Part shown: positions 29,090 to 39,177 of the stretch, piece by piece
Layout of the letters: the number at the start of each line of letters is the position of its first letter
Numbering within the stretch: position 1 is the stretch's first letter
Origin: Eubacteriaceae bacterium
Lineage (GTDB): Bacteria; Bacillota; Clostridia; Lachnospirales; Lachnospiraceae
DNA: 64,000 bases
NCBI GenBank assembly: GCA_902363805.1
Contig: CABJBF010000001.1
Span: 749,466-813,465 of the forward strand
Direction of reading: 5' to 3'
Notes under the pieces: generated by a model
Database searches by the model: none
What the model was told of the DNA's origin: nothing
The model's input: only the letters and a program-made list of their open reading frames with translations
Made by a program: the position numbers and the translations under genes

Positions 29090-29799
29090 ATGAAATTTTA
29101 TTAATAGGTTCAATAATTGTAATTTATGGAATGACGCTTGTATTGTATAGAATTTTTGGAAAACAGGGATTATATACATTTACAATAATTGCAACAATAA
29201 GCGCTAATATCGAAGTTTTAATAGTTATTAATGCATTTGGAATGGAAATGACATTAGGAAATGTGATATTTGCTTCTACATTTTTAATAACGGATATAAT
29301 AAGTGAAATATATGGAAAAAAAGATGCTAAACTTGCGGTATATTTGGGTATATCTACATCAATTGCTTTTATAATTTTGTCGCAGTGGTGGCTTCAGTAT
29401 ATCCCTGCAGAAAGCGATTTTGCGATGCCTGCAATGAAGACAATTTTTTCAAATACACCAAGATTAATGCTTACAAGTATGATTGTATATGCCATAGTAC
29501 AGCAATTTGATGTGTGGGCATATCATAAATGGTGGGAATTTACTAAAAAGAAGTTTGGTAATGAAAGAAAATATTTATGGATTAGAAACAATGGTTCAAC
29601 ACTTGTATCACAGTTTTTAAATAATCTATTATTTTCATTTGGTGCATTTTGGGGAATACATTCAACATCAACAATAATAAAAATTGTAATTTCCAGTTAT
29701 GTGATATTTATTGTAACAAGCCTTGCTGATACACCTTTTGTATATTGTGCAAGATTGATTTATGATAAAAATAAAGAAAAAGATAAATTTAAAAAGTAA
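29083..29799 (+). CDS. YhhQ/VUT family queuosine-precursor transporter
   Basis: 238 aa with about six membrane helices. It contains the family pattern ANIEVLIVINAFGMEMTLGNVIFASTFL (written here only by its ends: ANIEVL...STFL, residues 41-69), ITDIISEIYGKKDA, and FLNNLLFSFGAFWG. Known members import queuine or preQ1. It overlaps the radical SAM gene, indicating coupled translation. Confidence 0.8.
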   Translation: MLNEILLIGSIIVIYGMTLVLYRIFGKQGLYTFTIIATISANIEVLIVINAFGMEMTLGNVIFASTFLITDIISEIYGKKDAKLAVYLGISTSIAFIILSQWWLQYIPAESDFAMPAMKTIFSNTPRLMLTSMIVYAIVQQFDVWAYHKWWEFTKKKFGNERKYLWIRNNGSTLVSQFLNNLLFSFGAFWGIHSTSTIIKIVISSYVIFIVTSLADTPFVYCARLIYDKNKEKDKFKK

Positions 29800-29851
29800 A
29801 GATTAAATGTACATGTGATGTAAGAAAAAATAATATAATATATAAAAATGG

Positions 29852-29905
29852 TGCCTTATAGATTGAAAGAACTTTTAGTTTGAAACAATCTGTAGGGCAT
29901 TTTTT
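29852..29905 (+). terminator. Terminator after the queuine-salvage pair
   Basis: A 14-bp stem (TGCCTTATAGATTG with CAATCTGTAGGGCA, two G-U pairs) is followed by TTTTTT. Confidence 0.75.
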
Positions 29906-30019
29906 GTGTGCTGATTATGTACAAAATTCTAAGCAATTAAAAATATTATTTTTACTGAATTACTATATGAAAGATTTTAAGCAATTAACATTAATGCTAT
30001 TTTTTGATAAAAAAGAGAA

Positions 30020-30274
30020 CTAAATATACCGACAATACAGCAACAGATTATTATTACAAAGTAACATCTTATGTAAATAATCAGGAATCAGGTTTATCAG
30101 ATCCTATTTCAGAAGATTTGTTCTGTAATGCTTACAGGAAATCCTGAAATTTATCATGTAGTAAATTATTCAGGGGGAGCTGTAACATATGTGGGACAAA
30201 GACAGATTCTTACTTCATACGGTTCAGGTTTGGCATTGCCAACTATTAAATTAACTAACAGTTTAACATATTAA
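30020..30274 (+). pseudogene. Remnant of a fibronectin-III-like extracellular protein
   Basis: One frame reads TDNTATDYYYKVTSYVNNQE, continuing SGLSDPISEDL, the end of a fibronectin type III-like domain typical of secreted polysaccharide lyases, then breaks. A second frame from 30128 to 30274 encodes 48 residues (from MLTGNPEIYHVVNYSGG to IKLTNSLTY) ending in a stop. There is no ribosome site or intact start. This is probably a decayed end of a large surface or pectinolytic enzyme gene. The rest of the 617-nt gap contains a terminator and the por promoter. Confidence 0.55.
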
Positions 30275-30285
30275 AGCGTTAACTA

Positions 30286-30314
30286 TTGAAAATAATGTGT
30301 AATTTGCTTATAAT
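30286..30314 (+). promoter_or_regulatory. Sigma-A promoter for porCDAB
   Basis: TTGAAA (30286-30291), 17-nt spacer, TATAAT (30309-30314), about 100 nt before porC. Confidence 0.75.
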
Positions 30315-30416
30315 ACTCTTTATATGCAGTTAGTTAAAGTGCTTTCGAATTTATTAATTCAATCCAGATAACACATAAATGCATAAAGAACAATTTATGA
30401 AAAGGAAAGAAAAAAG

Positions 30417-30989
30417 ATGAAAGATACGCTTGAAATCAGATGGCACGGACGTGGAGGACAAGGTGCCAAAACAGCAGCTTTGCTTTTAGCAGAAGTGGCG
30501 TTTAAAACAGGTAAATATGCTCAGGGTTTCCCTGAATATGGTCCTGAAAGAATGGGTGCGCCAATTACTGCTTATGACAGAATAAGTGATTCAGAAATTC
30601 GAGTTCATTCGAATATTTATGATCCGGAATTTGTAGTTGTAGTTGATGAAACTTTATTAGAGATTGTTGATGTTACAGCAGGTCTTAAAGAAGATGGAGC
30701 GATTCTAATTAATACTGCAAAAAGTAAGGAAGAAATATTACCACTGTTAAAAGGATATAAAGGAAAAGTTTACACAGTTGATGCCAGAAAGATTTCAATG
30801 GAAACTCTTGGTAAAAATTTCCCTAATACACCAATGCTTGCAGCTATAGTAAAGGTTACAGGAGTAATCGATGATGAAACATTCTTGAATGAGATGGAAG
30901 GTTCATTCAAGCATAAATTTGCAAGAAAACCTGAAGTAATTGAAGGAAATATGCAAGCTCTTAAGGTAGCTTTAAGGGAGGTTAAATAA
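30417..30989 (+). CDS. porC: Pyruvate/2-oxoacid:ferredoxin oxidoreductase, gamma subunit
   Basis: 190 aa of the gamma domain: IRWHGRGGQGAKTAALLLAE near the N-terminus binds CoA/structural elements in this family, and FPEYGPERMGAP follows. First gene of a four-gene operon with gamma-delta-alpha-beta order, the heterotetrameric arrangement also found in archaea. The operon oxidises a 2-oxoacid to acyl-CoA with ferredoxin reduction; pyruvate is the likely substrate. Confidence 0.9.
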   Translation: MKDTLEIRWHGRGGQGAKTAALLLAEVAFKTGKYAQGFPEYGPERMGAPITAYDRISDSEIRVHSNIYDPEFVVVVDETLLEIVDVTAGLKEDGAILINTAKSKEEILPLLKGYKGKVYTVDARKISMETLGKNFPNTPMLAAIVKVTGVIDDETFLNEMEGSFKHKFARKPEVIEGNMQALKVALREVK

Positions 30990-31301
30990 ATGGCAAAGAC
31001 AGATATAACAAAGTTAGGAACTGATGTAGCATGGCAGGATGTTACAAGAGGTAACACAGTTGTAGGCTGCGGAACAACAAAGCAGTTTGTAACAGGTGAC
31101 TGGACAAATGTAGCACCTGTTATAGATGAAGAAAAATGCAAACAGTGTTTATTATGCGTACCTTGTTGTCCGGATAGCGCAATTCCGGTAAAAGATTACA
31201 AGAGATGTGCAATAGATTATGATCATTGTAAAGGATGTGGAATTTGTGTTAAAGCATGTCCATTTGGAGCAATAAAGATGGAGGTGAAGAAGAATGCCTA
31301 A
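30990..31301 (+). CDS. porD: Pyruvate/2-oxoacid:ferredoxin oxidoreductase, delta (ferredoxin) subunit
   Basis: 103 aa with two [4Fe-4S] motifs, CKQCLLCVPCCPDS (about residues 51-64) and CKGCGICVKACPFG (about 81-94). It carries electrons from the thiamine site to external ferredoxin. It starts at the base after the porC stop and overlaps porA by 8 nt. Confidence 0.92.
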   Translation: MAKTDITKLGTDVAWQDVTRGNTVVGCGTTKQFVTGDWTNVAPVIDEEKCKQCLLCVPCCPDSAIPVKDYKRCAIDYDHCKGCGICVKACPFGAIKMEVKKNA

Positions 31302-32487
31302 GAAAGTACAGATGTCAGGAAATGAAGCAGTTGCAAATGCTTTAAGACAGATTAATCCGGATGTATTTCCAATGTTTCCGATCACACCATCAACTGAAAT
31401 TCCACAGTATTTTGCAAATTATGTATCAAATGGATTAGTTGATACAGAATTTATTACAGTTGAAAGTGAACATAGTTCAATGTCAGCAGCAATTGGTGCA
31501 TCAGCAGCAGGAGCGAGAGCATTGACAGCAACATCATCTGCAGGACTCGCATTTATGTGGGAAGTATTAGGTGTTGCAGCATCTCATAGAGTACCTGTTG
31601 TATTAGCAGCAGTTTGTAGAGCTCTTACAGGCCCTCTTAACATTAACTGTGATCATTCAGATACAATGGGAGCAAGAGATTCAGGTTGGATTCAGTTATA
31701 TGCTGAAACAAATCAGGAAGCATATGACAATATGGTTATGGCTTACAGAATTGCAGAACATAAGGATGTTATGTTACCAATTATGATTTGCCAGGATGGA
31801 TTTATTACAAGTCATGCCGTAATGAATATGGAATTACTTGATGATGATGTAGTAAAGAATTTCGTTGGAGAATATGAGCCGGAAGATTATTTGCTCAATC
31901 CAAATGAAACATATGCAGTAGGACCATATGCCATCACTGATTACTATATGGAATCAAGAAAAGCACAGGCTCATGCAATGGAAAATGCAAAGCAGGTAAT
32001 TAAAGATATTGCAGAAGAATTTGAAAAAATATCAGGACGTAAATACGGTCTTATTGAAGAATATAGAATGGAAGATGCTGAATATGCAGTTGTTATTATA
32101 GGTTCAGCTGCAGGAACAACAAAGGAAGCAATCGACCATATGAGAGAAAATGGTGAAAAGGTAGGTCTTATAAAAGTAAGATCATTCAGACCTTTCCCTG
32201 GAGAAGAAATTGCAGCTTCACTTAAAAAATGTAAGGCTGTAGCAATAATGGACAGATCTGAAAGCTTTTCAACAAATGGAGGCCCATTAGGAGCAGAGAC
32301 AATGCAGGCAATGTACACAGCAAGATGTACAGCTCTTACAATTGATATCATGTATGGTATTGGTGGACGTGATGTTACAGTTGATGACATGATTAATGTA
32401 TATGATACATTAAAAGACATCGCAGCAACAGGAGAAACAGGTGACGTTTACAGATACATGGGATTAAGAGATAAGGAGGCAAAATAA
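31294..32487 (+). CDS. porA: Pyruvate/2-oxoacid:ferredoxin oxidoreductase, alpha subunit
   Basis: 397 aa. The N-terminal pyrimidine-binding domain includes FPITPSTEIPQYF and the catalytic-region Glu in FITVESEHSSMSAAIGAS. ATSSAGLAFMWE and GPLNINCDHSD are typical of the four-subunit PorA. The C-terminal transketolase-like domain includes RSFRPFPGEEIA. Translationally coupled to porD and porB. Confidence 0.92.
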   Translation: MPKKVQMSGNEAVANALRQINPDVFPMFPITPSTEIPQYFANYVSNGLVDTEFITVESEHSSMSAAIGASAAGARALTATSSAGLAFMWEVLGVAASHRVPVVLAAVCRALTGPLNINCDHSDTMGARDSGWIQLYAETNQEAYDNMVMAYRIAEHKDVMLPIMICQDGFITSHAVMNMELLDDDVVKNFVGEYEPEDYLLNPNETYAVGPYAITDYYMESRKAQAHAMENAKQVIKDIAEEFEKISGRKYGLIEEYRMEDAEYAVVIIGSAAGTTKEAIDHMRENGEKVGLIKVRSFRPFPGEEIAASLKKCKAVAIMDRSESFSTNGGPLGAETMQAMYTARCTALTIDIMYGIGGRDVTVDDMINVYDTLKDIAATGETGDVYRYMGLRDKEAK

Positions 32488-33420
32488 ATGGGTTACAATT
32501 TTAAAGAAACAATGAATAAGCCTGAAAGATTTGCTCCCGGTCATAGAATGTGTGCAGGTTGTGGAGCTACTATAACAGCAAGAAACGTTCTTAGAGGACT
32601 TCATGAAGGTGATAAGGCAGTTATTTCATGTGCAACAGGATGTTTAAATGTATCGTCATTTATGTATCCATATGTAGCATGGGAAGACAGTTATATACAT
32701 AGTGCATTTGAAAACGCAAGTTCGACAATGAGTGGTGTTGAAGGTGCATATAAGGCTTTAAAGAAAAAAGGTAAATTAAAAGAAGATTATAAATTCATTA
32801 CATTTGGTGGTGATGGTGGTACATATGATATCGGTATCCAGTCTCTTTCAGGAGCAATGGAAAGAGGAACAAATATGACGTATGTATGCTACGATAATGG
32901 AGCATATATGAATACCGGTACACAGCGTTCATCAGCAACTCCAATGTATGCGGATACAACAACAACACCTGTTGGACCAAAATGTAAAGGTAAAGCACAG
33001 TATAGAAAAGATTTAGCAGCAATACTTGCAGCACATGACATTCCATACGTTGCACAGACAACTTTACTTCAGGGATTTAAAGATATGCATGTTAAGGCTG
33101 AAAAAGCTATCTATACAGATGGACCAGCATTTTTAAATGTTATGTCACCATGTCCTACAGGATGGAAATATAAAGCTGACGAAATAATGGAAATATGTAA
33201 GTTAGGTGTAGAAACTAATTACTGGCCATTATTTGAAGTGATTGATGGCAAATGGATTTTGAATTATGAACCAAAGAAGAGACTTCCAATTGAAGAATTT
33301 TTAAGAACACAGGGAAGATTTAAACATTTGTTTAAACCTGAAAATGAACACCTGATTGAAGAATTCCAGAAGGAAGTTGACAGAAGATGGGATGATTTGT
33401 TATTCAAATGTAGCAGATAA
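32488..33420 (+). CDS. porB: Pyruvate/2-oxoacid:ferredoxin oxidoreductase, beta subunit
   Basis: 310 aa. Thiamine pyrophosphate and Mg are bound by GGDGGTYDIGIQSLSGAMER, then YDNGAYMNTG (about residues 109-150). Cysteines in MCAGCGA (residues 19-25) and near CATGCLNVS are the expected cluster ligands. The gene starts directly at the porA stop. Confidence 0.93.
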   Translation: MGYNFKETMNKPERFAPGHRMCAGCGATITARNVLRGLHEGDKAVISCATGCLNVSSFMYPYVAWEDSYIHSAFENASSTMSGVEGAYKALKKKGKLKEDYKFITFGGDGGTYDIGIQSLSGAMERGTNMTYVCYDNGAYMNTGTQRSSATPMYADTTTTPVGPKCKGKAQYRKDLAAILAAHDIPYVAQTTLLQGFKDMHVKAEKAIYTDGPAFLNVMSPCPTGWKYKADEIMEICKLGVETNYWPLFEVIDGKWILNYEPKKRLPIEEFLRTQGRFKHLFKPENEHLIEEFQKEVDRRWDDLLFKCSR

Positions 33421-33492
33421 CAGTATGAAAAATGCTGTTGTAAAATTACACAAAATGGTGTAAATTAAGATAGATTAATATTGACATATAAA

Positions 33493-33540
33493 GGCTGCCA
33501 AAAATAGAGAATATAATTTCTGTTTTTGACAGCCGATTTT
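33493..33540 (+). terminator. porCDAB terminator
   Basis: GGCTGCCAAAAA pairs with TTTTTGACAGCC and is followed by GATTTTTC. It overlaps an upstream in-frame extension of the next gene, which argues for that gene's start at 33565. Confidence 0.7.
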
Positions 33541-33564
33541 TCTGAGGGAAAGAATAGGAATAAG

Positions 33565-33987
33565 ATGGAATTTGAATTTAATCGAGAAAAAAGCAGTTTC
33601 ATAAAAGTTTTAAAAGGAAAATGCGAAAAAAATGCATTAAAGTGCAGTGTTGAAGATAATAAAATAATGATTGAAACATTTGATAATTCAGAAGGAAAGT
33701 TAGAAGATGCTATACCGGCAGTTTTTAAAGGAACAATTGAAGCTAAAGAAAATAAAACATCAATTAAAGGAAGATTTACAAACGGATTTTATTTGACAAC
33801 ATTAGTAGCGGTAGCAGCGATATTAATAATTGCAAGATTATCATGGTCAATATATCAGAAACAATTGGACAATATTATTATGTGTGCCATAGCTACTGCA
33901 ATATTAGTAATTGTTTGTGTAGTTGTTAACATTAAAGGAAAAAAAACAAAAGAAAGAATAATAACTTTGTTAAAACAGTTGCAATAA
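33565..33987 (+). CDS. Small two-helix membrane protein, unknown function
   Basis: 140 aa. A soluble N-terminal half of about 80 residues with beta-rich character (KCSVEDNKIMIETFDNS) is followed by two membrane helices (about 88-106 and 113-128) and a short basic tail. The layout resembles YcxB-like proteins, but I cannot assign a family. AGGA lies 5 nt before the ATG. The flippase gene follows after 40 nt. Confidence 0.6.
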   Translation: MEFEFNREKSSFIKVLKGKCEKNALKCSVEDNKIMIETFDNSEGKLEDAIPAVFKGTIEAKENKTSIKGRFTNGFYLTTLVAVAAILIIARLSWSIYQKQLDNIIMCAIATAILVIVCVVVNIKGKKTKERIITLLKQLQ

Positions 33988-34027
33988 AGTTAATAAGTAA
34001 TGATTTTGAGAAAAGGGATAATAAGTA

Positions 34028-35443
34028 ATGAATAATAAAGTAAGTTCGGCTACAAAAAATATAATAATGGTATGCTTAAGCAATGGTTTGACAATTTTAG
34101 TCGGACTGTTCATGGGATTTATTTTGCCAAAGAATATTAGTGTTGATAGTTATGCAAATTATCAGATTTATAATTTATATATAGCGTATGCGGGGTTCTT
34201 TCATTTTGGACTTGTAAACGGAATATATATTAAGTATGGAAAATATGATTATGAAGATATTCCATACAGTAAGTTTAAAGCATTTTTTAAAAGCCTGATA
34301 GTAATTCATATAATTTCTGCATTGGCGTTGTTAGCATTTGTTATATTTGCAAGTGGTGGAAATGATATAGATCAAAGAATTGCATATCTTTTTGTAATAG
34401 TTAATATTCCGTTGATTAATATTAAATGGTTCTTTTCATCTATAAATCAATTTACAAAGAGATTTGTTATAGACAGTTATCTTACAATAACTCAGAATGT
34501 TTTAAATGTTGTAGCAGTAGGATGTATTATAGCATTTCATCTGTACACATATTTAAGTATTTTAATATTCACAACAATAATGAATTCTGTATGTATGAGT
34601 TTGTCTATATATCAAAATAAAGAAATTATACTTGCAAAATCAGGAAAAGTTAAGTTATCCGAAGTTGGTGGATTAATAAAAACAGGTTTTTTCCTGATGC
34701 TTAGTGAGTTTGTTGGAATTATTATTTTAGGAATAGACAGTATATTTGTACAACAGTTTATGCCTAAATATACATTTTCAATGTATCAGTTTGCGGTTTC
34801 AATAGTAAGTCTTGTATTTACAATGGTAACGGTTGTTACAAATCTTGTGTATCCATATCTTGTTAGAGCGGATGAAAATAAATATGGATTATATTATACG
34901 ATGCTTAGTGATGTGGTATCTGTTGTTTCAGCAGCAGCAATGGCGGCATTTTTTGCAGCAAAATTTATCATACAATTATGGATACCTAAATATAATGATA
35001 GCATTCCTATAGTCGCAATTTTGTTTGGAACTATAGTATTCAGAATTTTAATAATGTTGGTATGTGGAAATTATTTTAAAGTACTTAAGATGATAAAGGA
35101 ATACACTGCTAACAACATTATGGCAATTACCATAGGCTTTGCGTTTGATGTAATAGCATTGGTTGTGTTTAATGATTCATGGTACATTGCGTTAGCAAGT
35201 CTTGCGTCATTTATAGTATGGTATTTAATTACAGATAGAAAATTTATAAAGCATTTTAAATTGAAAGTTAAGGATTGGATGCCAAGATATTTTTATATCG
35301 TAGTAAGTTTAGGGGCATTTTATTTCTTTGCAAATCATGATTGGGTAGTAAGTATTTTTGTCTATGGAATATTTACGGTTATATTTGGAATAGCATGCTT
35401 TGCAAAATATATAAAAGTAATAAACGAGATGAGAGTAAAATAA
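34028..35443 (+). CDS. Polysaccharide flippase-like membrane protein
   Basis: 471 aa with about 14 hydrophobic segments; the N-terminal region (ATKNIIMVCLSNGLTILVG) and overall pattern fit the MATE/MOP superfamily, Wzx-like oligosaccharide flippases. No glycosyltransferases are next to it, so the lipid-linked substrate is unknown. Confidence 0.75.
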   Translation: MNNKVSSATKNIIMVCLSNGLTILVGLFMGFILPKNISVDSYANYQIYNLYIAYAGFFHFGLVNGIYIKYGKYDYEDIPYSKFKAFFKSLIVIHIISALALLAFVIFASGGNDIDQRIAYLFVIVNIPLINIKWFFSSINQFTKRFVIDSYLTITQNVLNVVAVGCIIAFHLYTYLSILIFTTIMNSVCMSLSIYQNKEIILAKSGKVKLSEVGGLIKTGFFLMLSEFVGIIILGIDSIFVQQFMPKYTFSMYQFAVSIVSLVFTMVTVVTNLVYPYLVRADENKYGLYYTMLSDVVSVVSAAAMAAFFAAKFIIQLWIPKYNDSIPIVAILFGTIVFRILIMLVCGNYFKVLKMIKEYTANNIMAITIGFAFDVIALVVFNDSWYIALASLASFIVWYLITDRKFIKHFKLKVKDWMPRYFYIVVSLGAFYFFANHDWVVSIFVYGIFTVIFGIACFAKYIKVINEMRVK

Positions 35444-35487
35444 ACTTGACAATAAACGGATGACAAATTAGTATATTAGTAAGTTCC

Positions 35488-35524
35488 AAAGGCGGTAACC
35501 CGGAGTCGGGTTGCCGCTTTTTGC
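35488..35524 (+). terminator. Terminator after the flippase
   Basis: GGCGGTAACCCG-GAGT-CGGGTTGCCGC followed by TTTTT. Confidence 0.9.
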
Positions 35525-35621
35525 TATATATAGCAAGGCCCTGTTTATGAAACAGAGTTTTAGGTGATGAAAAACGAGGCTTTAAATTATATTAATAATG
35601 AAAAAGGAAGGGAGTATGTTT

Positions 35622-37037
35622 ATGAAAGGATTTGCAAAGACACTGGGAGATGTTTTGTCAACAATTGACGGAATTGTATGGGGACCAATTATGTTATGCT
35701 TATTAGTTGGAACCGGAGTAATTTTAACTATCAGAACAAGAGGATTAGGATGGAGAAATTTAGGTTATGCCCTTAAGTCGACACTTAGTAAAGAAGCAAG
35801 AACAAAAAGTAGAGGAAGTGGAGATATTTCACCATTTTCAGCTCTGACAACAGCGCTTGCAGCAACAATTGGTACCGGAAACATCGTAGGTGTTGCTACA
35901 GCCATGGTATCAGGTGGACCCGGAGCATTAGTATGGATGTGGTTGTCGGCAGCATTTGGAATTACATCAAAATTTAGTGAATGTATGCTTGCAATTAAGT
36001 ACAGAGAAGTAAATGCTAATGGGGAAATGTCAGGTGGTCCTATGTACACAATGAAAAAGGCATTTAAAAATAAAAAGATTGGGGCAGTACTTGGCTGGGT
36101 GTTTGCCTTATTCGCTGTAATAGCATCATTTGGAATAGGAAATCTTACACAGGCAAACTCGATATCAGAGTCATTAAAATCTACATGGAACATCCCAACA
36201 AATGTTGTTGGGGTAATTCTTACAATTTTAGCTTTAATTATAATTGTAGGTGGAATCAAATCAATATCAAAAGTATCACAGGTTGTAGTACCTGCAATGG
36301 CAATATTTTATGTAATAGCAGGTTTAGTGGTAATTATAATTAATATAGAAAATGTTCCCGCAGGATTGACAGCAGTTTTTCAATCTGCAATAGGGATACA
36401 GCCACTTGCAGGAGGAGTAGCAGGAACAATTACAGCTTCAATGATGAACGCAATGAGATTTGGTGTAGCAAGAGGTGTTTTTTCAAATGAAGCAGGTATG
36501 GGCTCAGCTGCCATAACTGCAGCAGCAGCTACAACAGATAATCATGTAAGACAGGGATACATAAATATGACAGGAACGTTTTACGATACAATAGTTGTAT
36601 GTACTATTACAGGATTATGTATTGCAAGCTCAGGTGTACTTGGAACAACAGATGCATCAGGAGAATTAGTATCTGGAGCTGCCTTGACAATTGCAGCATT
36701 TAGTACGGCTTTAGGTAAATGGGGAGCTTACCTTGTTACAATAGGAATTGCATTATTTGCATTTTCAACAATACTTGGATGGGAGTATCATGGAGAAAAA
36801 GCATTTGAATATATTTTGGGAACACACAAATACAACATGATTTACAGAATATTATTTTCTTTAATTGCATACATAGGAGCTACAACAACATTACAGATTG
36901 TATGGGATTTCTCAGATATAGCCAATGCGCTTATGGCTATTCCGAACTTAATATGTCTTCTTGCTTTAAGCGGTGAAATTGCAAAAGATATGATAGAATT
37001 TCAAAAAGTAATTAAGGCAGAGAAAAATAAGGAATAG
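35622..37037 (+). CDS. Alanine/glycine:sodium symporter (AGCS family)
   Basis: 471 aa with about 11 membrane helices. AGCS signatures are visible: SPFSALTTALAATIGTGNIVG near residue 72-92 and the ANTEAGMG-like FSNEAGMGSAAITAAA near 290. It imports alanine or glycine with Na+. GGAAGGGAG lies 7 nt before the ATG at 35622; earlier in-frame ATGs at 35598 and 35616 are badly spaced. Confidence 0.9.
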   Translation: MKGFAKTLGDVLSTIDGIVWGPIMLCLLVGTGVILTIRTRGLGWRNLGYALKSTLSKEARTKSRGSGDISPFSALTTALAATIGTGNIVGVATAMVSGGPGALVWMWLSAAFGITSKFSECMLAIKYREVNANGEMSGGPMYTMKKAFKNKKIGAVLGWVFALFAVIASFGIGNLTQANSISESLKSTWNIPTNVVGVILTILALIIIVGGIKSISKVSQVVVPAMAIFYVIAGLVVIIINIENVPAGLTAVFQSAIGIQPLAGGVAGTITASMMNAMRFGVARGVFSNEAGMGSAAITAAAATTDNHVRQGYINMTGTFYDTIVVCTITGLCIASSGVLGTTDASGELVSGAALTIAAFSTALGKWGAYLVTIGIALFAFSTILGWEYHGEKAFEYILGTHKYNMIYRILFSLIAYIGATTTLQIVWDFSDIANALMAIPNLICLLALSGEIAKDMIEFQKVIKAEKNKE

Positions 37038-37141
37038 AATATTATTATTGAAATATGAATAAAATGCAATGTTTTGTATCATAATAAATGAAAAAATAGT
37101 TTAAAATTTTTAGAAAAGAGAGATAAAAAGTAATAAAACAG

Positions 37142-37184
37142 GGCCAAATTTATATGCGTTTATAAAATGCAATAAATTTGGCCT
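37142..37184. terminator. Probable terminator after the symporter
   Basis: GGCCAAATTTAT and ATAAATTTGGCC form a 12-bp stem. The flanking T and A runs are weak, so it may be bidirectional. Confidence 0.5.
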
Positions 37185-37293
37185 TGAAATATAATAGGCA
37201 TAATTTGTAAATAAATGTTTCAAATGGTATATATGTGTGTTATACTAAATGGGTGAATTTATTTACCAAAAAAGAGAAAAGGAGGAGAAAGGT

Positions 37294-37647
37294 ATGATTC
37301 AGAGAAGAAGTATTGCAATGTGCATAATTCTCTCACTCGTAACATGCGGGATTTACGGAATATATTGGTTTGTTGTTTTAACAGACGATGCGAACACATT
37401 ATTGCCGGATAACAAAGGATTGAACAATACATCAGGAGGTGTAGCATTCTTGCTTTCACTCGTAACATGTGGAATATATGGTCTTTATTGGGCTTATAAG
37501 CAGGGTGAAAAGATTGACGAAGCAAAAACAGCAAGAGGAATTATGTCAAGTAACTCAGGAATTATTTATTTGTTATTGACTATTTTTGGATTCGGAATTA
37601 TTGCAGAAGCTTTAATGCAGAATGAATTAAACAGCATGGCGTTTTAA
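37294..37647 (+). CDS. DUF4234-like membrane protein
   Basis: 117 aa with an internal duplication: ILSLVTCGIYGIYWFVVL and LLSLVTCGIYGLYWAYKQ are two near-identical membrane segments about 45 residues apart. A third hydrophobic segment lies at the C-terminus. This pattern matches DUF4234 proteins of unknown function. AGGAGG lies before the ATG at 37294. Confidence 0.75.
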   Translation: MIQRRSIAMCIILSLVTCGIYGIYWFVVLTDDANTLLPDNKGLNNTSGGVAFLLSLVTCGIYGLYWAYKQGEKIDEAKTARGIMSSNSGIIYLLLTIFGFGIIAEALMQNELNSMAF

Positions 37648-37800
37648 TAATAAATTAAATAGTATGGTGTTTAAAAATGAATTAAATAACATGACATTTA
37701 ATTTATAAAAAGTTACAATGTATGAAAATATCGAAAGAAATTAACAATTTTTACATTTTTATAAAGAAAAGTATCGAAAATTAATTTTTTAAATGATATG

Positions 37801-37829
37801 TTGACAAAAAAATATAACACATATATAAT
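37801..37829 (+). promoter_or_regulatory. Consensus sigma-A promoter of the str operon
   Basis: TTGACA (37801-37806), 17-nt spacer, TATAAT (37824-37829): a perfect consensus in front of rpsL-rpsG-fusA. Confidence 0.85.
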
Positions 37830-37864
37830 GGCATAGTATGCGAACAGGCATATTATGCCTTTTT
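37830..37864 (+). terminator. Leader hairpin with T run just after the str promoter
   Basis: GGCATAGTATG (37830-37840) pairs with CATATTATGCC (37849-37859), followed by TTTTT. The expected transcript start falls inside the left arm, so how much of the stem forms in RNA is uncertain. Confidence 0.4.
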
Positions 37865-37918
37865 GCTACAAATAAATGTGATTTACACATAATTCTAATA
37901 ACAGGAGGTGAAAAAAGG

Positions 37919-38338
37919 ATGCCTACATTTAACCAGTTAGTAAGAAAAGGACGTCAGACTTCAGTTAAGAAGTCAACTGCTCCAGCATTATTAAAGAGCT
38001 ATAACTCTTTAAACAAGAAGATGAATGATACAGCTTCTCCACAGAAACGTGGTGTTTGTACAGCAGTTAAGACAGCTACACCTAAGAAGCCTAACTCAGC
38101 TCTTAGAAAGATTGCCAGAGTACGTCTTTCAAATGGTATTGAAGTAACAAGCTACATTCCAGGTGAAGGTCATAATCTTCAGGAACATAGCGTTGTACTT
38201 ATCCGTGGTGGTAGAGTAAAAGATTTACCAGGTACAAGATACCATATCATCAGAGGTACACTTGATACAGCAGGTGTTGCTAAGAGACGTCAGGCCCGTT
38301 CTAAATACGGCGCTAAGAGACCAAAAGACGCTAAGTAG
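37919..38338 (+). CDS. rpsL: Ribosomal protein S12 (uS12)
   Basis: 139 aa of the decoding-centre protein. It starts [13 protein letters not shown]. The streptomycin-related loop [20 protein letters not shown] and the [17 protein letters not shown] segment are wild-type. AGGAGGTG precedes the ATG; the upstream in-frame extension is leader sequence. Confidence 0.97.
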   Translation: MPTFNQLVRKGRQTSVKKSTAPALLKSYNSLNKKMNDTASPQKRGVCTAVKTATPKKPNSALRKIARVRLSNGIEVTSYIPGEGHNLQEHSVVLIRGGRVKDLPGTRYHIIRGTLDTAGVAKRRQARSKYGAKRPKDAK

Positions 38339-39064
<726 letters not shown>

Positions 39065-39177
39065 TAAAACTGTAAGTGTTACAAGACAGGTTGCATAGCA
39101 ATAACTGTTTTGTAACAAATATACAGTTTTAATTTTAAATTCATGCAAATGAACAATAAATTAAGGAGGAAAAAACC

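Noticed and set aside
31971..32420. 149-codon minus-strand frame inside porA
   Set aside because: Shadow of a strongly conserved plus-strand gene.
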